From Bartonella kosoyi (GTDB lineage Bacteria > Pseudomonadota > Alphaproteobacteria > Rhizobiales > Rhizobiaceae): a stretch of 64,000 nucleotides of DNA. Every line of letters starts with the position of its first letter. Within the stretch, counting starts at the first letter, position 1. Location of the stretch: contig NZ_CP031843.2 of the NCBI RefSeq assembly GCF_003606325.2, forward strand, positions 682,001-746,000, given 5' to 3'. The notes beneath the pieces were generated by a model. That model saw only the letters and a program-made list of their open reading frames with translations, did not search any database and was not told where the DNA came from. This document shows positions 35,047 to 44,225 of this stretch, piece by piece. The translations under genes and the position numbers were made by a program.

Positions 35047-35343
35047 ATGAAAAATTATATTGCAATACATCCTGGAGAAATTTTACGGGAGGAATATTTA
35101 AAAGAATATGCTCTTTCTGCTTATGCCCTTGCAAAAGCATTGAATGTTCCACGCACGAGGATAGAACGTATTGTTGCGGAAAATAGTCCAATAACTCCTG
35201 ATACGGCTCTCAGACTGGCTTCTTTTTTTGATACGACAGCTGAATTTTGGCTTAATATGCAAGCTGCTTATGATGTTCATATTTTACAAGCCGAAAAAGC
35301 AGATGAATTTGCCAAAATTAATAAATTTGAATGTACAATTTAA
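35047..35343 (+). CDS. higA: HigA-family antitoxin
   Basis: 98 aa: YIAIHPGEILREEYLKEYAL, then the helix-turn-helix AYALAKALNVPRTRIERIVA and FFDTTAEFWLNMQAAYDVHI. This is the HigA/VapI signature, and AGGAGG is a strong ribosome site. It represses the operon and blocks HigB. Confidence 0.94.
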   Translation: MKNYIAIHPGEILREEYLKEYALSAYALAKALNVPRTRIERIVAENSPITPDTALRLASFFDTTAEFWLNMQAAYDVHILQAEKADEFAKINKFECTI

Positions 35344-35347
35344 CCAC

Positions 35348-35371
35348 CTCCCCACCTTTGAAGTGGGGGAG
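35348..35371. terminator. Hairpin between higBA and cassette E
   Basis: CTCCCCAC (35348-35355) pairs with GTGGGGGAG (35363-35371), one bulged G. It lies between two convergent operons. On the plus strand a TTTTTT run follows about 12 nt later. Confidence 0.6.
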
Positions 35372-35389
35372 ATGAGTCATGTTTTTTAA

Positions 35390-35668
35390 TTAAGCAACCT
35401 TTTTAATGGGGCTATCGAGATTTGGTTCATAAGCGCACAATAAAGAATCCATGCTATGCGGTAATTCTGAATCGCCAAAATCTGTGAGAACTGTTAAGAT
35501 TTTAAGTATACTTGGCATCTCATCTTGGAGTTTTGAAATTAAAGCTTTTTCTATGACACTCATAGTATCAACCAGAGCTGTACAATCTTTATCATTCATA
35601 TTTCCATGTCTAGAAAATTGAGATAATGCCATCCATAAATCGCACAAGAAGTTGGTATCTATCTTCAT
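35390..35668 (-). CDS. 92-aa partner protein of the antirepressor (cassette E)
   Basis: Almost the same protein as at 24228 and 45500, with small changes (SLLCAYEPNLDSPIKKVA at the end). It overlaps the antirepressor stop by 4 nt. That it stays the same although the antirepressor N-terminus is a different domain here suggests it works with the shared KilAC half. Confidence 0.78.
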   Translation of the reverse strand: MKIDTNFLCDLWMALSQFSRHGNMNDKDCTALVDTMSVIEKALISKLQDEMPSILKILTVLTDFGDSELPHSMDSLLCAYEPNLDSPIKKVA

Positions 35669-36405
35669 TGTACACCTCCATGGATTTGCTCTCTCAAACA
35701 TGCCAATCCTCTGGATGTGATTTTCGTTGAAGGGAGTACCTTTTCTGTACCATCCGGTCTTTGAATGGTGATAGCAGGACAGTCCATAAAGCCTTTCTTG
35801 ATCTTGTCCTGATAAGGCAACAAAGGCGCCCCTGGAGCCCGTCGATAGACCCAATCATGTTTACGCAAGTAATCCGTTAAATCCTTTGGTCGCACCTCTA
35901 ACATCTTCGCAGCTTCGATAAGACCAAACAAACCATCAGAACGTTTTAAACCTTCCAAAGCCTCTGCTTTTGGAGCCAATTCGGCAATGGTGTTATCCTT
36001 CTGCTCGATTTGATTTTGTAAGTGATTTAAAACACCAAGTAATGCTTCGGGTTTGGAATAATCAACTTGTGGTGTTGCTACTTGCTTTTCCAATTCTTGC
36101 CAACGGTCAATAATCTTTGCTCGTAAAGTAGTGTTATAACCAGAAACAAGAATTAGACATTCACGCTTTGGAAGGTTGTAACAAGGAAGTGTACGCCCTG
36201 TTGAGTCTTTGTATAATCCTGAAAAATCACTCACCCCAAATTTGGGGGCAGTACTTTCAGAGTTTAATTCTCCTAACATTTGTTTAATGTCACGCATGAC
36301 ATGGTCATGTCTTTTACCGCACAACTCAGCAATTTCGCGACTAGACATAGTCTGAGTGGTAGCACTATTAGCAGTGCTTTCTTTAATTTCTATAAGTGTG
36401 TTCAT
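35665..36405 (-). CDS. Rha + KilAC antirepressor (cassette E)
   Basis: 246 aa. Unlike its relatives, the N-terminal domain is of the Rha type: [50 protein letters not shown] and [10 protein letters not shown]. The C-terminal half from YSKPEALLGVLNHLQ is the common KilAC domain. Rha proteins are phage regulatory proteins that interfere with growth when IHF is absent. The gene is a product of domain swapping. The leader is directly upstream. Confidence 0.9.
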   Translation of the reverse strand: MNTLIEIKESTANSATTQTMSSREIAELCGKRHDHVMRDIKQMLGELNSESTAPKFGVSDFSGLYKDSTGRTLPCYNLPKRECLILVSGYNTTLRAKIIDRWQELEKQVATPQVDYSKPEALLGVLNHLQNQIEQKDNTIAELAPKAEALEGLKRSDGLFGLIEAAKMLEVRPKDLTDYLRKHDWVYRRAPGAPLLPYQDKIKKGFMDCPAITIQRPDGTEKVLPSTKITSRGLACLREQIHGGVQ

Positions 36406-36678
36406 AATGAACTCCTTGGTAATAGACGTTTTTGATTGACACTCTAAAAGAGTGCCGGGTGCTCAAAAACACGGTACCAAGTCCGTCGTTATGCTTTCCC
36501 TGCGAAGGTATTTTATAGCACAACCACACCCGACAAGATCTTTATATGCTACCACATATAATGAGTCAAAATCTTTAATGTTCAGAAGATTGATTATTTC
36601 GGCAATCAATCCGCTTGGTATTTTAAGGTGTTTTTGAGGCACCTGATTCGATTATTCATATTGTCGCCACATTGTCAA
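36406..36678 (-). ncRNA. Leader RNA, copy E (barcode TACCAAG)
   Basis: Plus-strand positions: P1 -35 (TTGACA) 36673-36678, -10 (TAATCG) 36649-36654, spacing 18. P2 -35 (TTGACT) 36564-36569, -10 (TATAAA) 36541-36546, spacing 17. X1 barcode 36614-36620 and X3 barcode 36415-36421 both read TACCAAG; X2 at 36475-36481 reads CTTGGTA. The 11-nt arm is CTCAAAAACAC with GTGTTTTTGAG. Here the outer GCGGA stem is poorly matched, but the inner stem is longer (GATTGATT/AATCAATC). Confidence 0.8.
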
Positions 36679-36735
36679 GTGGGAACGTAATATTTTTATA
36701 ACAATAATCAAAACAGCTTGCTAGACAAAGGTGCC

Positions 36736-37092
36736 TTATTGTTTCTGTTCTCGTAAGATAAGCTTGTACATGCCGGATTCAGAGGCTTGGACATCTGTGA
36801 CCACGAAGTGCTCTTGAGAAGAGGGGGATTTATTGTTTTCAGGTGAGATGATCACAATACTATCTTGAGGTTTTGGTGGTATTCCCCCGATATCATTGAT
36901 ACAAAGGTCAAGTTCCTTTTTTGCGATTGTGGTGGGGATTCTGCCACCAGCCTCCGATTCCGAATGTTTAATGGTGTAAATCGCTGTAATTTGAAACGAT
37001 TGTTGATTATCCTTTCGCGTGTAGATGACGGGTTGCCCAAAGGTGTTGCGCACATCTTGAATCATTTTATGAAGCAACCCGTGCCATCGCAT
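36736..37092 (-). CDS. Head-tail joining protein (lambda FII-like position)
   Basis: 118 aa from the ATG at 37092 (GGAGG ribosome site); a GTG at 37107 is in frame but less likely. RWHGLLHKMIQDVRNTFGQP, VIYTRK and ELDLCINDIGGIPPKPQDSI resemble phage head-tail attachment proteins that directly follow the major capsid gene. It overlaps nothing and ends the head operon. Family assignment is mostly positional. Confidence 0.6.
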   Translation of the reverse strand: MRWHGLLHKMIQDVRNTFGQPVIYTRKDNQQSFQITAIYTIKHSESEAGGRIPTTIAKKELDLCINDIGGIPPKPQDSIVIISPENNKSPSSQEHFVVTDVQASESGMYKLILREQKQ

Positions 37093-37093
37093 G

Positions 37094-38170
37094 TTATTTT
37101 CCTCCACTAACCGCTTTAAAGAGCATTTCAGGGCGTGTGCAGATGTAAAGCGGATAGCTATAGACCTCTGGTTTTACCCATGCATTACGGTCGTGATCAA
37201 CGATCAGCATGGTGTAGAGAGGTTTTCCAACCGTGTTGGCAAAATCCAAACTTTCTCCTGGTGCAAAGGTTTTTTGAAACACTCCCGGCGCATTGGCAGG
37301 CAAGAATTGACATTCATCAGGCTTAATGCCTATGGCGCGCTTTGTCCCAGCCTTCGCACTCACATTATAGTTGTGAATACTCCGGTAATTAATGAAAGTA
37401 ACGCCCGCAAAGTCAAAACTGCCAAAGCTCCCAGAGCCAATCGAACTTGGTGTTGCAACACCTCCAGCACTATTTAAAGTTTGTGCAAGAGCTGTGTTGA
37501 GATAGGTTTCACGAATTGTTTTATGGTTTTTCAATTTGGAGAAAAATTCATTTCCACAAAGCCCAATAATGCGTGAACGATCAGAAAACGCTCCCTTTGA
37601 AGCTTCAATCATTTTCATAATGACTTGATCAACATGGTCCGCAACATTGGTTGTCTCAACATTGAGTTTAAAATCAATTGGCTTTGGTGGTGCGATTTCC
37701 CATTCCTTGTACCAATCGACAATGACAGAGCCATCGGCATCAAGAACCACCCCTTGAACAGCGCCAAGTTGCATGTTTTCCCATGTCAATTCGATTTCAG
37801 AAATCAGTTTCTTTTGTTTTCTGGCAATATATTTCATTGCTGTCTCGAGTTGATCTTCTGTCCCAAATTCACGTCGGTTTTGGATTTCCTCTGATTTCAC
37901 CGTGTCACTTTTGGCAATCCGTGTTGTTTTGAAAAACCGAAGATTACGTCCATCTCTATCACCTTCTGCCAAGGGGGCGCCACGTTCACTGGTTTGAATC
38001 AAGGACAATGTATTGTCACGTCTTTCAATACCAACCACTGTGGTGCTTGTTTCCACTTCCTCAAAAAGATTAAGAGAACTAATAAGCCCCGGTTGAAACT
38101 CATAGTTTTCAATCGCTTTCATCATGGTGGTGGCTGAGAAAGCATCATGTTTAAAAAAATTCATATCCAT
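37094..38170 (-). CDS. Major capsid protein (lambda gpE family)
   Basis: 358 aa, compared with 341 for lambda E. Family signs: FSATTMMKAIENYEFQPGLI, TIVVGIERR-like ETSTTVVGIERRDNTLSLIQ, SERGAPLAEGDRDGRNLRFF and VKPEVYSYPLYICTRPEMLF at the end. It forms the HK97-fold shell. It follows the broken decoration gene D. Confidence 0.92.
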   Translation of the reverse strand: MDMNFFKHDAFSATTMMKAIENYEFQPGLISSLNLFEEVETSTTVVGIERRDNTLSLIQTSERGAPLAEGDRDGRNLRFFKTTRIAKSDTVKSEEIQNRREFGTEDQLETAMKYIARKQKKLISEIELTWENMQLGAVQGVVLDADGSVIVDWYKEWEIAPPKPIDFKLNVETTNVADHVDQVIMKMIEASKGAFSDRSRIIGLCGNEFFSKLKNHKTIRETYLNTALAQTLNSAGGVATPSSIGSGSFGSFDFAGVTFINYRSIHNYNVSAKAGTKRAIGIKPDECQFLPANAPGVFQKTFAPGESLDFANTVGKPLYTMLIVDHDRNAWVKPEVYSYPLYICTRPEMLFKAVSGGK

Positions 38171-38182
38171 GTGCGCATTCTC

Positions 38183-38550
38183 CTATCGCAATAAAATATT
38201 GTTATGGTCTTCAAGAGACTGAATGGCAGCACTTTTTTGTTCATCTGTAATGGCATCTGGCCATAGTAGTTCAGAAGCCTTTACAGTGCATAAGCGTGCT
38301 GTCATCACGGCACGTTGATCTGCCTCTGTTGCATCAACAGTGGCAAAAGAAATCCCCGCAGGGATTTGACTGCCATCTGATGCTGCTGGATTAAGGGGGT
38401 ATATTTTTCTGACGCGGTAATTTTCCCCATGATAGTTCCTGCTTCAATGAATGCTCCTGATGCAAAAACCACTTCTTCGTTTGACATATCCGTATCGTAG
38501 GGTCCAAGATAAGCGCCATTGCGGATGTCTTCATAAAAAACTTGACTCAT
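38183..38550 (-). pseudogene. Head decoration protein D, frameshifted (lambda gpD-like)
   Basis: The start is ATG at 38550 (MSQVFYEDIRNGAYLGPYDT; GTIMGKITASEKYTPL). After a run of five G on the plus strand (38395-38399) the frame is lost and soon stops at 38305. Shifting by one base gives NPAASDGSQIPAGISFATVD, ATEADQRAVMTARLCTVKAS and ELLWPDAITDEQKSAAIQSL up to the TAG at 38183-38185. This is the expected gpD C-terminus. One C lost from a homopolymer explains it; a sequencing error or a slip cannot be excluded. gpD stabilises the full head in lambda. Confidence 0.85.
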
Positions 38551-38984
38551 TTTATTGCCCTCCAAGCTGTTTCCCATTTTGCATAAATTTTTTCCTTGCT
38601 CGTCCCATCCCTATGGGGAGCTGTGGTTGATAGTTTTAAAGAGGAACTTTTCGAGACAGCTGCGGTTAAAACAACATTTTTTGCTTTCTCAACACTCATG
38701 CCGCTTTTAATGGCTTTTGCTGCATCAAAAGAAACGCCTAAGCGCTTTGCTTGCCTTTCAAGGTTTGTTAGTGCCTCGCCACGTTTTCTTTCCTTTTCAA
38801 GAGCAGCTTTTACGCTTTCTTGCTTATCTTCGTCCTCATCTTCGTCTTCGTTTTCCTCTTCGTCGTCGAAGTCTTGAGTGTCTTCGTCAATGTCGCTCTC
38901 GTTTTCGTCCTCTTCGTCCTCATTAATGACGTCGATAATTTTTTCATCATCATCTTCTTCGGCGCGGTATAGGGTGCGTGCCAT
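38547..38984 (-). CDS. Capsid scaffold-like protein (Nu3 position)
   Basis: 145 aa. The N-terminal third is strongly acidic (DEEDENESDIDEDTQDFDDE), then comes a helical charged part (VKAALEKERKRGEALTNLER) and a C-terminal KIYAKWETAWRAIK. It follows the head protease and overlaps its 3' end by 175 nt in the -1 frame. In lambda the scaffold Nu3 is the in-frame C-terminal part of C. Here it seems to be a separate frame, or is reached by a frameshift at A6 (38939-38944 on the minus strand). It overlaps the D start by 4 nt. Confidence 0.65.
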   Translation of the reverse strand: MARTLYRAEEDDDEKIIDVINEDEEDENESDIDEDTQDFDDEEENEDEDEDEDKQESVKAALEKERKRGEALTNLERQAKRLGVSFDAAKAIKSGMSVEKAKNVVLTAAVSKSSSLKLSTTAPHRDGTSKEKIYAKWETAWRAIK

Positions 38985-39877
38985 GTGTTTTGTCCTTTTT
39001 TTGTTGCTGTTGGGGGTTGTGATATGGAATCCGTTAAGGCTTCCAAAGCTTGCGCAAGAGTGCCCTGCGCATCTGCTAATCCAAGCTCTAAAGCTTGGGT
39101 GCCTATAAAAGTTTCTGCTTTTGTGTCACGAATTGCGTCTGCACTCAGAGGTCTGTTTTTTGCAACCAAATCGACAAACATTTCGTAGAGCAGGGCGCAA
39201 TCGGCTTGCATTTTTATCTGTGCTGTATCGGCGAGTGGTTCGTGAGAATTGCCATGCGTTTTGTGATCACCTTCAAAAACAAAGGTCCATTTAAGTCCCT
39301 GTTTCTCATCTGCACGGGATTGGTCAAGATGGGCGCAAACAACTCCAATGGAGCCAACAACACCCGTGCGTGCAATCCATATTTGAGAAGCCGCACAAGC
39401 AATGGCATAAGCCGCCGAGCAAGCAAATTCATTGGCATGCGCCCAAATGGGCTTGGCATATTGTTTTGAAAGGGTTTGAAACTCTTCAACCAAATCAAAG
39501 ATGCCACCGGCTTCTCCACCACCACTGTCAATATCAAGTAAGACAGCCTTCACATCAGGCTGTGCAATGGCTTCACGAAAAGAAGCTCTTAAACCTTCAT
39601 AAGAAGTCAAGCCCGATAAAGCTCCAAGCCATGCGCCACGGCGTACAAGTGTGCCATGAACCGGTATGATGGCAATATTGTTTTGTACTACATAGGTTTC
39701 TGGTGGTCTTAAAGCTTTTGTATTCCCTTGCGAATAAGCTTCAATGGGAAACTTTTCACCTGCAAAAAGCCGTGGAGCAAGAGCATTAAGGATAATGTCA
39801 AGCTTTGTGGAGGCAAGCATGTGTGGAACCCCAAAAAGCCGTGATGCCAAAAACGGCATGTCAATATTACTCACCAT
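38810..39877 (-). CDS. Head maturation protease, S49 family (lambda gpC-like)
   Basis: From the ATG at 39877, 355 aa; a much longer open frame upstream overlaps the portal gene and is not credible. IPVHGTLVRRGAWLGALSGL, LDIDSGGGEAGGIFDLVEEF and NEFACSAAYAIACAASQIWI (nucleophile Ser in FACSAAY) are S49/SppA-type motifs. GVVGSIGVVCAHLDQS follows. It processes capsid proteins during head assembly. The last 60 residues are an unusual Lys/Thr/Met-rich stretch read from the DNA that encodes the acidic scaffold in another frame. Confidence 0.87.
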   Translation of the reverse strand: MVSNIDMPFLASRLFGVPHMLASTKLDIILNALAPRLFAGEKFPIEAYSQGNTKALRPPETYVVQNNIAIIPVHGTLVRRGAWLGALSGLTSYEGLRASFREAIAQPDVKAVLLDIDSGGGEAGGIFDLVEEFQTLSKQYAKPIWAHANEFACSAAYAIACAASQIWIARTGVVGSIGVVCAHLDQSRADEKQGLKWTFVFEGDHKTHGNSHEPLADTAQIKMQADCALLYEMFVDLVAKNRPLSADAIRDTKAETFIGTQALELGLADAQGTLAQALEALTDSISQPPTATKKGQNTWHAPYTAPKKMMMKKLSTSLMRTKRTKTRATLTKTLKTSTTKRKTKTKMRTKISKKA

Positions 39878-41411
39878 TTTTGTGTGCCTCGCTGCCTTGG
39901 TTGCTTTCATAAGTCTCAGAAGTCTCTGAATCTTCATCACCAATCGCTTGATTTTCACTAGAAGGTGCTGCCATATCCGTGTCAAAAGATAAGCCGCGTG
40001 CACGAGCATCTGTGTGTTCTTCCTCAAGTTCGGCATGAATGCTGTCGATATCAAAGCCGCGTTCGGCTAGTGCCATGCGTCGTGTTTTCAAGCCAGCACG
40101 AATTTCTTCTTTTTCTGCCGAAATATCCTTGTTTGGATCAATCATTTCAAGCGGGGGTGCAAAGCTTTCACATTGAAGCCATGGCAAGGGATTTTCTTCC
40201 CATCCGGGTAAGTGAATGCGTCCAGAAAGTACGGCCATTTCAACAAAACGTTCCCAAATAATGCGGTTAAACTGAAAGGCAATGATATGTTCACGCCATT
40301 GTTTGACATGCCGTCTAAACTGAATGATAGAAGTTCGCACATTGGAAAAATTACCGCGCGTAACGTCTCCTGTCACAACGGCATAAGGCATATTGAGAGC
40401 CGAGCAAATTTTTAAAATATTACGATACTGAAAAGCCTCATAAGAACCTCCAACCTCAACAGGATTAGAGAATGTAACATCTTTATTCTCTCCTAAATAA
40501 AGAGATGCACCGGGTGCAATGGCAGGTGCTTCGTATTCTTCTTCAACGTCGTTTTTATCACGATTATCGGATAATTTTGCGACGTTTGGGGAATTGTCCT
40601 TGACAAACGCTGCGAAAAGAGCCGCCGTCCTTTTTCGATCAAGTTCTGCATCATCATAGGATTCGAGTTGAAAGATTTTTGTCATAGAGCGCGTTATTTT
40701 GGGAGAACCGCGCAATTGTCCGGCAATCCGGCGTTCTTTGATATGAAGGACCATTTCAGCAGGCACACGTATGCGCTCTTGGCTCTTAAAAGCTCTGTTT
40801 GCAGGGCAATCATCATAGGGATGATGTTCCCAGAAATGATAAGCAACGCGCTTACCACTTGCATTAAACTCAATTCCCATACGAATGTAATTGCCTTCAA
40901 TCTCAGCAGGTCCATTGTAAGTAAGGTCCAGCATTTCAGTGGGATAAACTTGCAACTGAAGAGGCACACCAGAGCGCCCATAAAGGTCAACATAATGCAA
41001 TCTTACAAAGCATTCTCCGGTTAAAAAGACCTCTCGGGCAATGGTTGCTTGCAGCCCATAAAAGCTGGCATCTTCATCATAATCGGCTTCATCAACCCAT
41101 TGCCACCATAAGTCTAAAAGCTTTTTCTTCTCTTCTTGAAAACCTTCAATGCGAGGATAAGGCTTAATCCCATCACTAACAGCCGCAGAGACCCATTCTT
41201 CCGTTGCAGAACCGTAAAGAGCTTCATTGTCATAAAGCCATCTTGAACGGGCAACAATAGTATCACCGCATTCTTCAATGGCTTTATTGATATGTTTTTT
41301 TGCGGGATCAAAACCACCCATGCGACGGCTTTTGCTTGCAGCTTCAAAATGGGGATTGTGTTGACGAGAAATTGTAAAAAAGCCCGTGAGTTTATTGAGA
41401 AAGCCAGCCAT
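39867..41411 (-). CDS. Portal protein (lambda gpB family)
   Basis: 514 aa (lambda B 533). SRWLYDNEALYGSATEEWVS, EVFLTGECFVRLHYVDLYGR and LKICSALNMPYAVVTGDVTR followed by GNFSNVRTSIIQFRR are the lambda portal motifs. It forms the dodecameric DNA gate. It overlaps the gpW gene by 1 nt and the protease by 11 nt. Confidence 0.94.
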   Translation of the reverse strand: MAGFLNKLTGFFTISRQHNPHFEAASKSRRMGGFDPAKKHINKAIEECGDTIVARSRWLYDNEALYGSATEEWVSAAVSDGIKPYPRIEGFQEEKKKLLDLWWQWVDEADYDEDASFYGLQATIAREVFLTGECFVRLHYVDLYGRSGVPLQLQVYPTEMLDLTYNGPAEIEGNYIRMGIEFNASGKRVAYHFWEHHPYDDCPANRAFKSQERIRVPAEMVLHIKERRIAGQLRGSPKITRSMTKIFQLESYDDAELDRKRTAALFAAFVKDNSPNVAKLSDNRDKNDVEEEYEAPAIAPGASLYLGENKDVTFSNPVEVGGSYEAFQYRNILKICSALNMPYAVVTGDVTRGNFSNVRTSIIQFRRHVKQWREHIIAFQFNRIIWERFVEMAVLSGRIHLPGWEENPLPWLQCESFAPPLEMIDPNKDISAEKEEIRAGLKTRRMALAERGFDIDSIHAELEEEHTDARARGLSFDTDMAAPSSENQAIGDEDSETSETYESNQGSEAHKNGE

Positions 41412-41659
41412 TAATAGCCTCGTGATATGTTAAAATAGAACACGCGTGAACCTTTACGCCCTTCAAGGTCCGCTATTTGCGTATTGATCATTTCAAGAGC
41501 TCTGCGCAATTCCTCAACAGAGCGGTTGCTTACTTGCTTATCGCCATGGCGTACCGATTGCGCACCCGAATAAAGAGCCTCTTCAATTTGCTCTCGCCGC
41601 CTTTTTAAACTTTCCAGTCTCGAAAATTTGCTGTTCATTGGTTCTAAAGTTTCATCCAC
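41411..41659 (-). CDS. Head-tail connector gpW-like (lambda W)
   Basis: 82 aa; lambda W has 68. SRLESLKRRREQIEEALYSG, AQSVRHGDKQVSNRSVEELR and RALEMINTQIADLEGRKGSR show the two helices and the hairpin of gpW. It plugs below the portal before tail joining. It lies 3 nt after the large terminase. Confidence 0.88.
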   Translation of the reverse strand: MDETLEPMNSKFSRLESLKRRREQIEEALYSGAQSVRHGDKQVSNRSVEELRRALEMINTQIADLEGRKGSRVFYFNISRGY

Positions 41660-41662
41660 AAA

Positions 41663-43594
41663 TTACCTCCAATCCCCTTGCATATAAGGATTCATCACCG
41701 TTCTGGATTGTTTCCTTTGAGGTTGTGCTATCTGAGATCTTCTTGGAGAAGTGAATGAAGAAATCCTAGATGTTTTTTCTTCCAAAGAGCTTTCAGCAAT
41801 TTTAAGTTTTTCCAAACGCTCTTCTAAGATATCGACTTCTCGATTAAGGTTTATTCCTGCCGAAATCAGCCCTTGCAAAGCCGCATAAGCATAGACTCTA
41901 CAATCCAAGGCTTCGTTTCTTGCCTTTTCACTTTTTTGCCATTCAATACGCTTGAAGCCTTTAAAATATTTGATGACTTTTCTTTCAGCGGTTAGCTGGG
42001 CAAAATATTCCTGGTCAAGGCTTTTGTGAAAGTGTGTTGCGCCAGCCCCCGTTGCTTCGGGACCCGATTTTTTAAACCGTGCTGTAATGATATCTTTCGC
42101 GGCGTCAACCCCAACAATATAAAGATTAATCTGCCCTTTATTGTTTTTGCTTGGTCGGCGTGGCCATACCGCACGCCAGCCAGCTTGTCCCTTAATGCCC
42201 CAGATGCGCCGCCCCTCACGCGGACGCACATAGTTATAAACTGCCTGTGTGTGTCCACCACCGGTATCAATGCAAGCCGCTGTTATCCTAATACCGTCTT
42301 TATAGCCTGGATGCGGCCAGCGCTTTGCAAGATATTCATCCAATTGGTCCCACACTTCAAAAGAAGAGGGGTCACCAAGGATAACTTGGTAATCAATATG
42401 CCAACTTTCTTCACTACGCCCCCATCCCACCACTTCAAGCTCTAAACGGTCATTTTGCACATCAATGCCTGCTGTCAACACGACGGCTTGTTCTGGTGCA
42501 AGGGGATAATCTTCGCGTTTTGCATAGAGGCTGTCTGGATCAACAACTTCGCCTGTTCTGTCCTCCCATGGCTCTCCAAGAACTGTATTGACAAAAGGCT
42601 GTAGAAGAGCTGGATCATCTTTGGCATTTAAAAACTCTCTTGCACATTCCCCCCATGTAAGCCAAGGTGAATAGAGTGCTGAAATATGATAAGAACGCAA
42701 ATTCAGTCTGCTTGACTCACTGGTTGGGACCCAGCATGCACCTCTTTCTTCACACATGAGATCTGTTTTTCGGTGTTCGGCATGTTCATGACCACAATGC
42801 GCACAAACAAAAACAGCTTTTTCGGGAGCCCCTTTTGGCCATTTGATTTGTGACCAAACAATCGGCTGGAGTGTACCACATTCATCACAAGGCACGTTAT
42901 AATATCGCTGGTCTCCTAGCACAAAATCCTTGGCAATACGGCTTGTGTCACGATGGGTGGGAGTGGACAATTTAAAGATCTTTCGTTGTACAAAGGTTGA
43001 TGTGCGCTTTTCCGCAATCATCACTGGATCACCTTCGTTATCGACACTGAGAGGATAACCATCAACCTCATCCAAAATCAGATAACGAATAGGCATAGAA
43101 CGCAGACCAGCTGCACTGTTTGCTCCTGTAAGCATCAGTGCTCCACCATCAAACTCTTTCGAAAACATGGTATTCCCGCTGTCACGTGCTCGCGCTGGGG
43201 CTATGCGTTCACTTAAAACTGGACTTGCCATAATCATGGGATCAAGACGCGTCTTTGAAAGCTTTTTGGCTGTCTCAACGGTCGGCATGACATAAAGGGC
43301 AGGTCCTGGACTATAATGAATAGCATAACCGCAGAAATTCAATCCTGCCTCTGACATGCCAACCTGCGCTCCTTTCATGACAATGGTTGTTTCAATCGGC
43401 ACGTAAGAGGAAAGATTATCCATGATTTCGCGCAAATAGGGGGTGCGTTTTGTTCTCCACAATCCAGGTTCAGCACTGGCTACCGTGCTAAGGTATCTAT
43501 TCTTGTCTGCCCATTGGGAAACCGTATATGGTGGGTCCGGTTGTCTTGCATCATTGGCATGGGCGAAAAATTCTGTAACAGCATTCTCATCCAT
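41663..43594 (-). CDS. Terminase large subunit (lambda gpA family)
   Basis: 643 aa (lambda A 641). TTIVMKGAQVGMSEAGLNFC is the ATP-binding region, LILDEVDGYP is Walker B, and TAGIDVQNDRLELEVVGWGR leads into the nuclease domain. A zinc-finger-like CDECGTLQPIVW...CAHCGHEH lies in the middle. It cuts concatemeric DNA, probably at cos sites, and packages it. Confidence 0.95.
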   Translation of the reverse strand: MDENAVTEFFAHANDARQPDPPYTVSQWADKNRYLSTVASAEPGLWRTKRTPYLREIMDNLSSYVPIETTIVMKGAQVGMSEAGLNFCGYAIHYSPGPALYVMPTVETAKKLSKTRLDPMIMASPVLSERIAPARARDSGNTMFSKEFDGGALMLTGANSAAGLRSMPIRYLILDEVDGYPLSVDNEGDPVMIAEKRTSTFVQRKIFKLSTPTHRDTSRIAKDFVLGDQRYYNVPCDECGTLQPIVWSQIKWPKGAPEKAVFVCAHCGHEHAEHRKTDLMCEERGACWVPTSESSRLNLRSYHISALYSPWLTWGECAREFLNAKDDPALLQPFVNTVLGEPWEDRTGEVVDPDSLYAKREDYPLAPEQAVVLTAGIDVQNDRLELEVVGWGRSEESWHIDYQVILGDPSSFEVWDQLDEYLAKRWPHPGYKDGIRITAACIDTGGGHTQAVYNYVRPREGRRIWGIKGQAGWRAVWPRRPSKNNKGQINLYIVGVDAAKDIITARFKKSGPEATGAGATHFHKSLDQEYFAQLTAERKVIKYFKGFKRIEWQKSEKARNEALDCRVYAYAALQGLISAGINLNREVDILEERLEKLKIAESSLEEKTSRISSFTSPRRSQIAQPQRKQSRTVMNPYMQGDWR

Positions 43595-43624
43595 TATTCA
43601 TTCTTTGCTCGCCCCAAAACGCTC

Positions 43625-44176
43625 TCATTCTGGAGGTTGAGGATCATGATAAGGAACTGGAATATGAACAGCTTCAAGCAAAGCCTTTCGTATGTAATAA
43701 TCAATGGCACCGATTAGGCTTGCAGCATCACATCCAACTTGTGCGGCAATGCTTGCACCAAATCGATGAGGAAAATTCAACATGGCGTCACGGTGTGCTC
43801 TTCCAAACTCACGGGCAGCTCTCTTGACTTCTTCACGATCAACAGTTGTTTCGCGTAAGCGTTCAAGGGCAATCTTTTCGCTTTCAAGAGCAACTTGCAT
43901 TCGCTCCAGTTTAATCTTGTATTCATTGGCCGCCTCTGTAGAGGTTTGTTTGATCTTTGTCCGCGGTTGACCATCCGGTGCTAAAAATGGAGCAGGGCGT
44001 TTTGTTGGATTCTCATTCCAGATAGCTGTTGCAAGCGCTTCATTGACGGAACCATCTTCAAAAAGAGCCTTATCAAATTTACCTGTCTTAAATCGAGAAA
44101 CCACCGCATTAGGAGAAACACGCATCTTTTTGGCAAATGCACGGAGCGATAAACCCTTACGCGTTTTCTTATTCAT
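43625..44176 (-). CDS. Terminase small subunit (Nu1-like)
   Basis: 183 aa. The N-terminal winged-helix (KGLSLRAFAKKMRVSPNAVV, SRFKTGKFDKAL) is followed by a coiled, charged part (EYKIKLERMQVALESEKIAL, ERLRETTVDREEVKR), as in Nu1. It recognises the packaging site and leads the terminase. First gene of the head operon. Confidence 0.88.
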   Translation of the reverse strand: MNKKTRKGLSLRAFAKKMRVSPNAVVSRFKTGKFDKALFEDGSVNEALATAIWNENPTKRPAPFLAPDGQPRTKIKQTSTEAANEYKIKLERMQVALESEKIALERLRETTVDREEVKRAAREFGRAHRDAMLNFPHRFGASIAAQVGCDAASLIGAIDYYIRKALLEAVHIPVPYHDPQPPE

Positions 44177-44225
44177 AGTGGCTCCATTTTGAATGGTTTA
44201 TACGAATTATTGTACACTTTAATTA

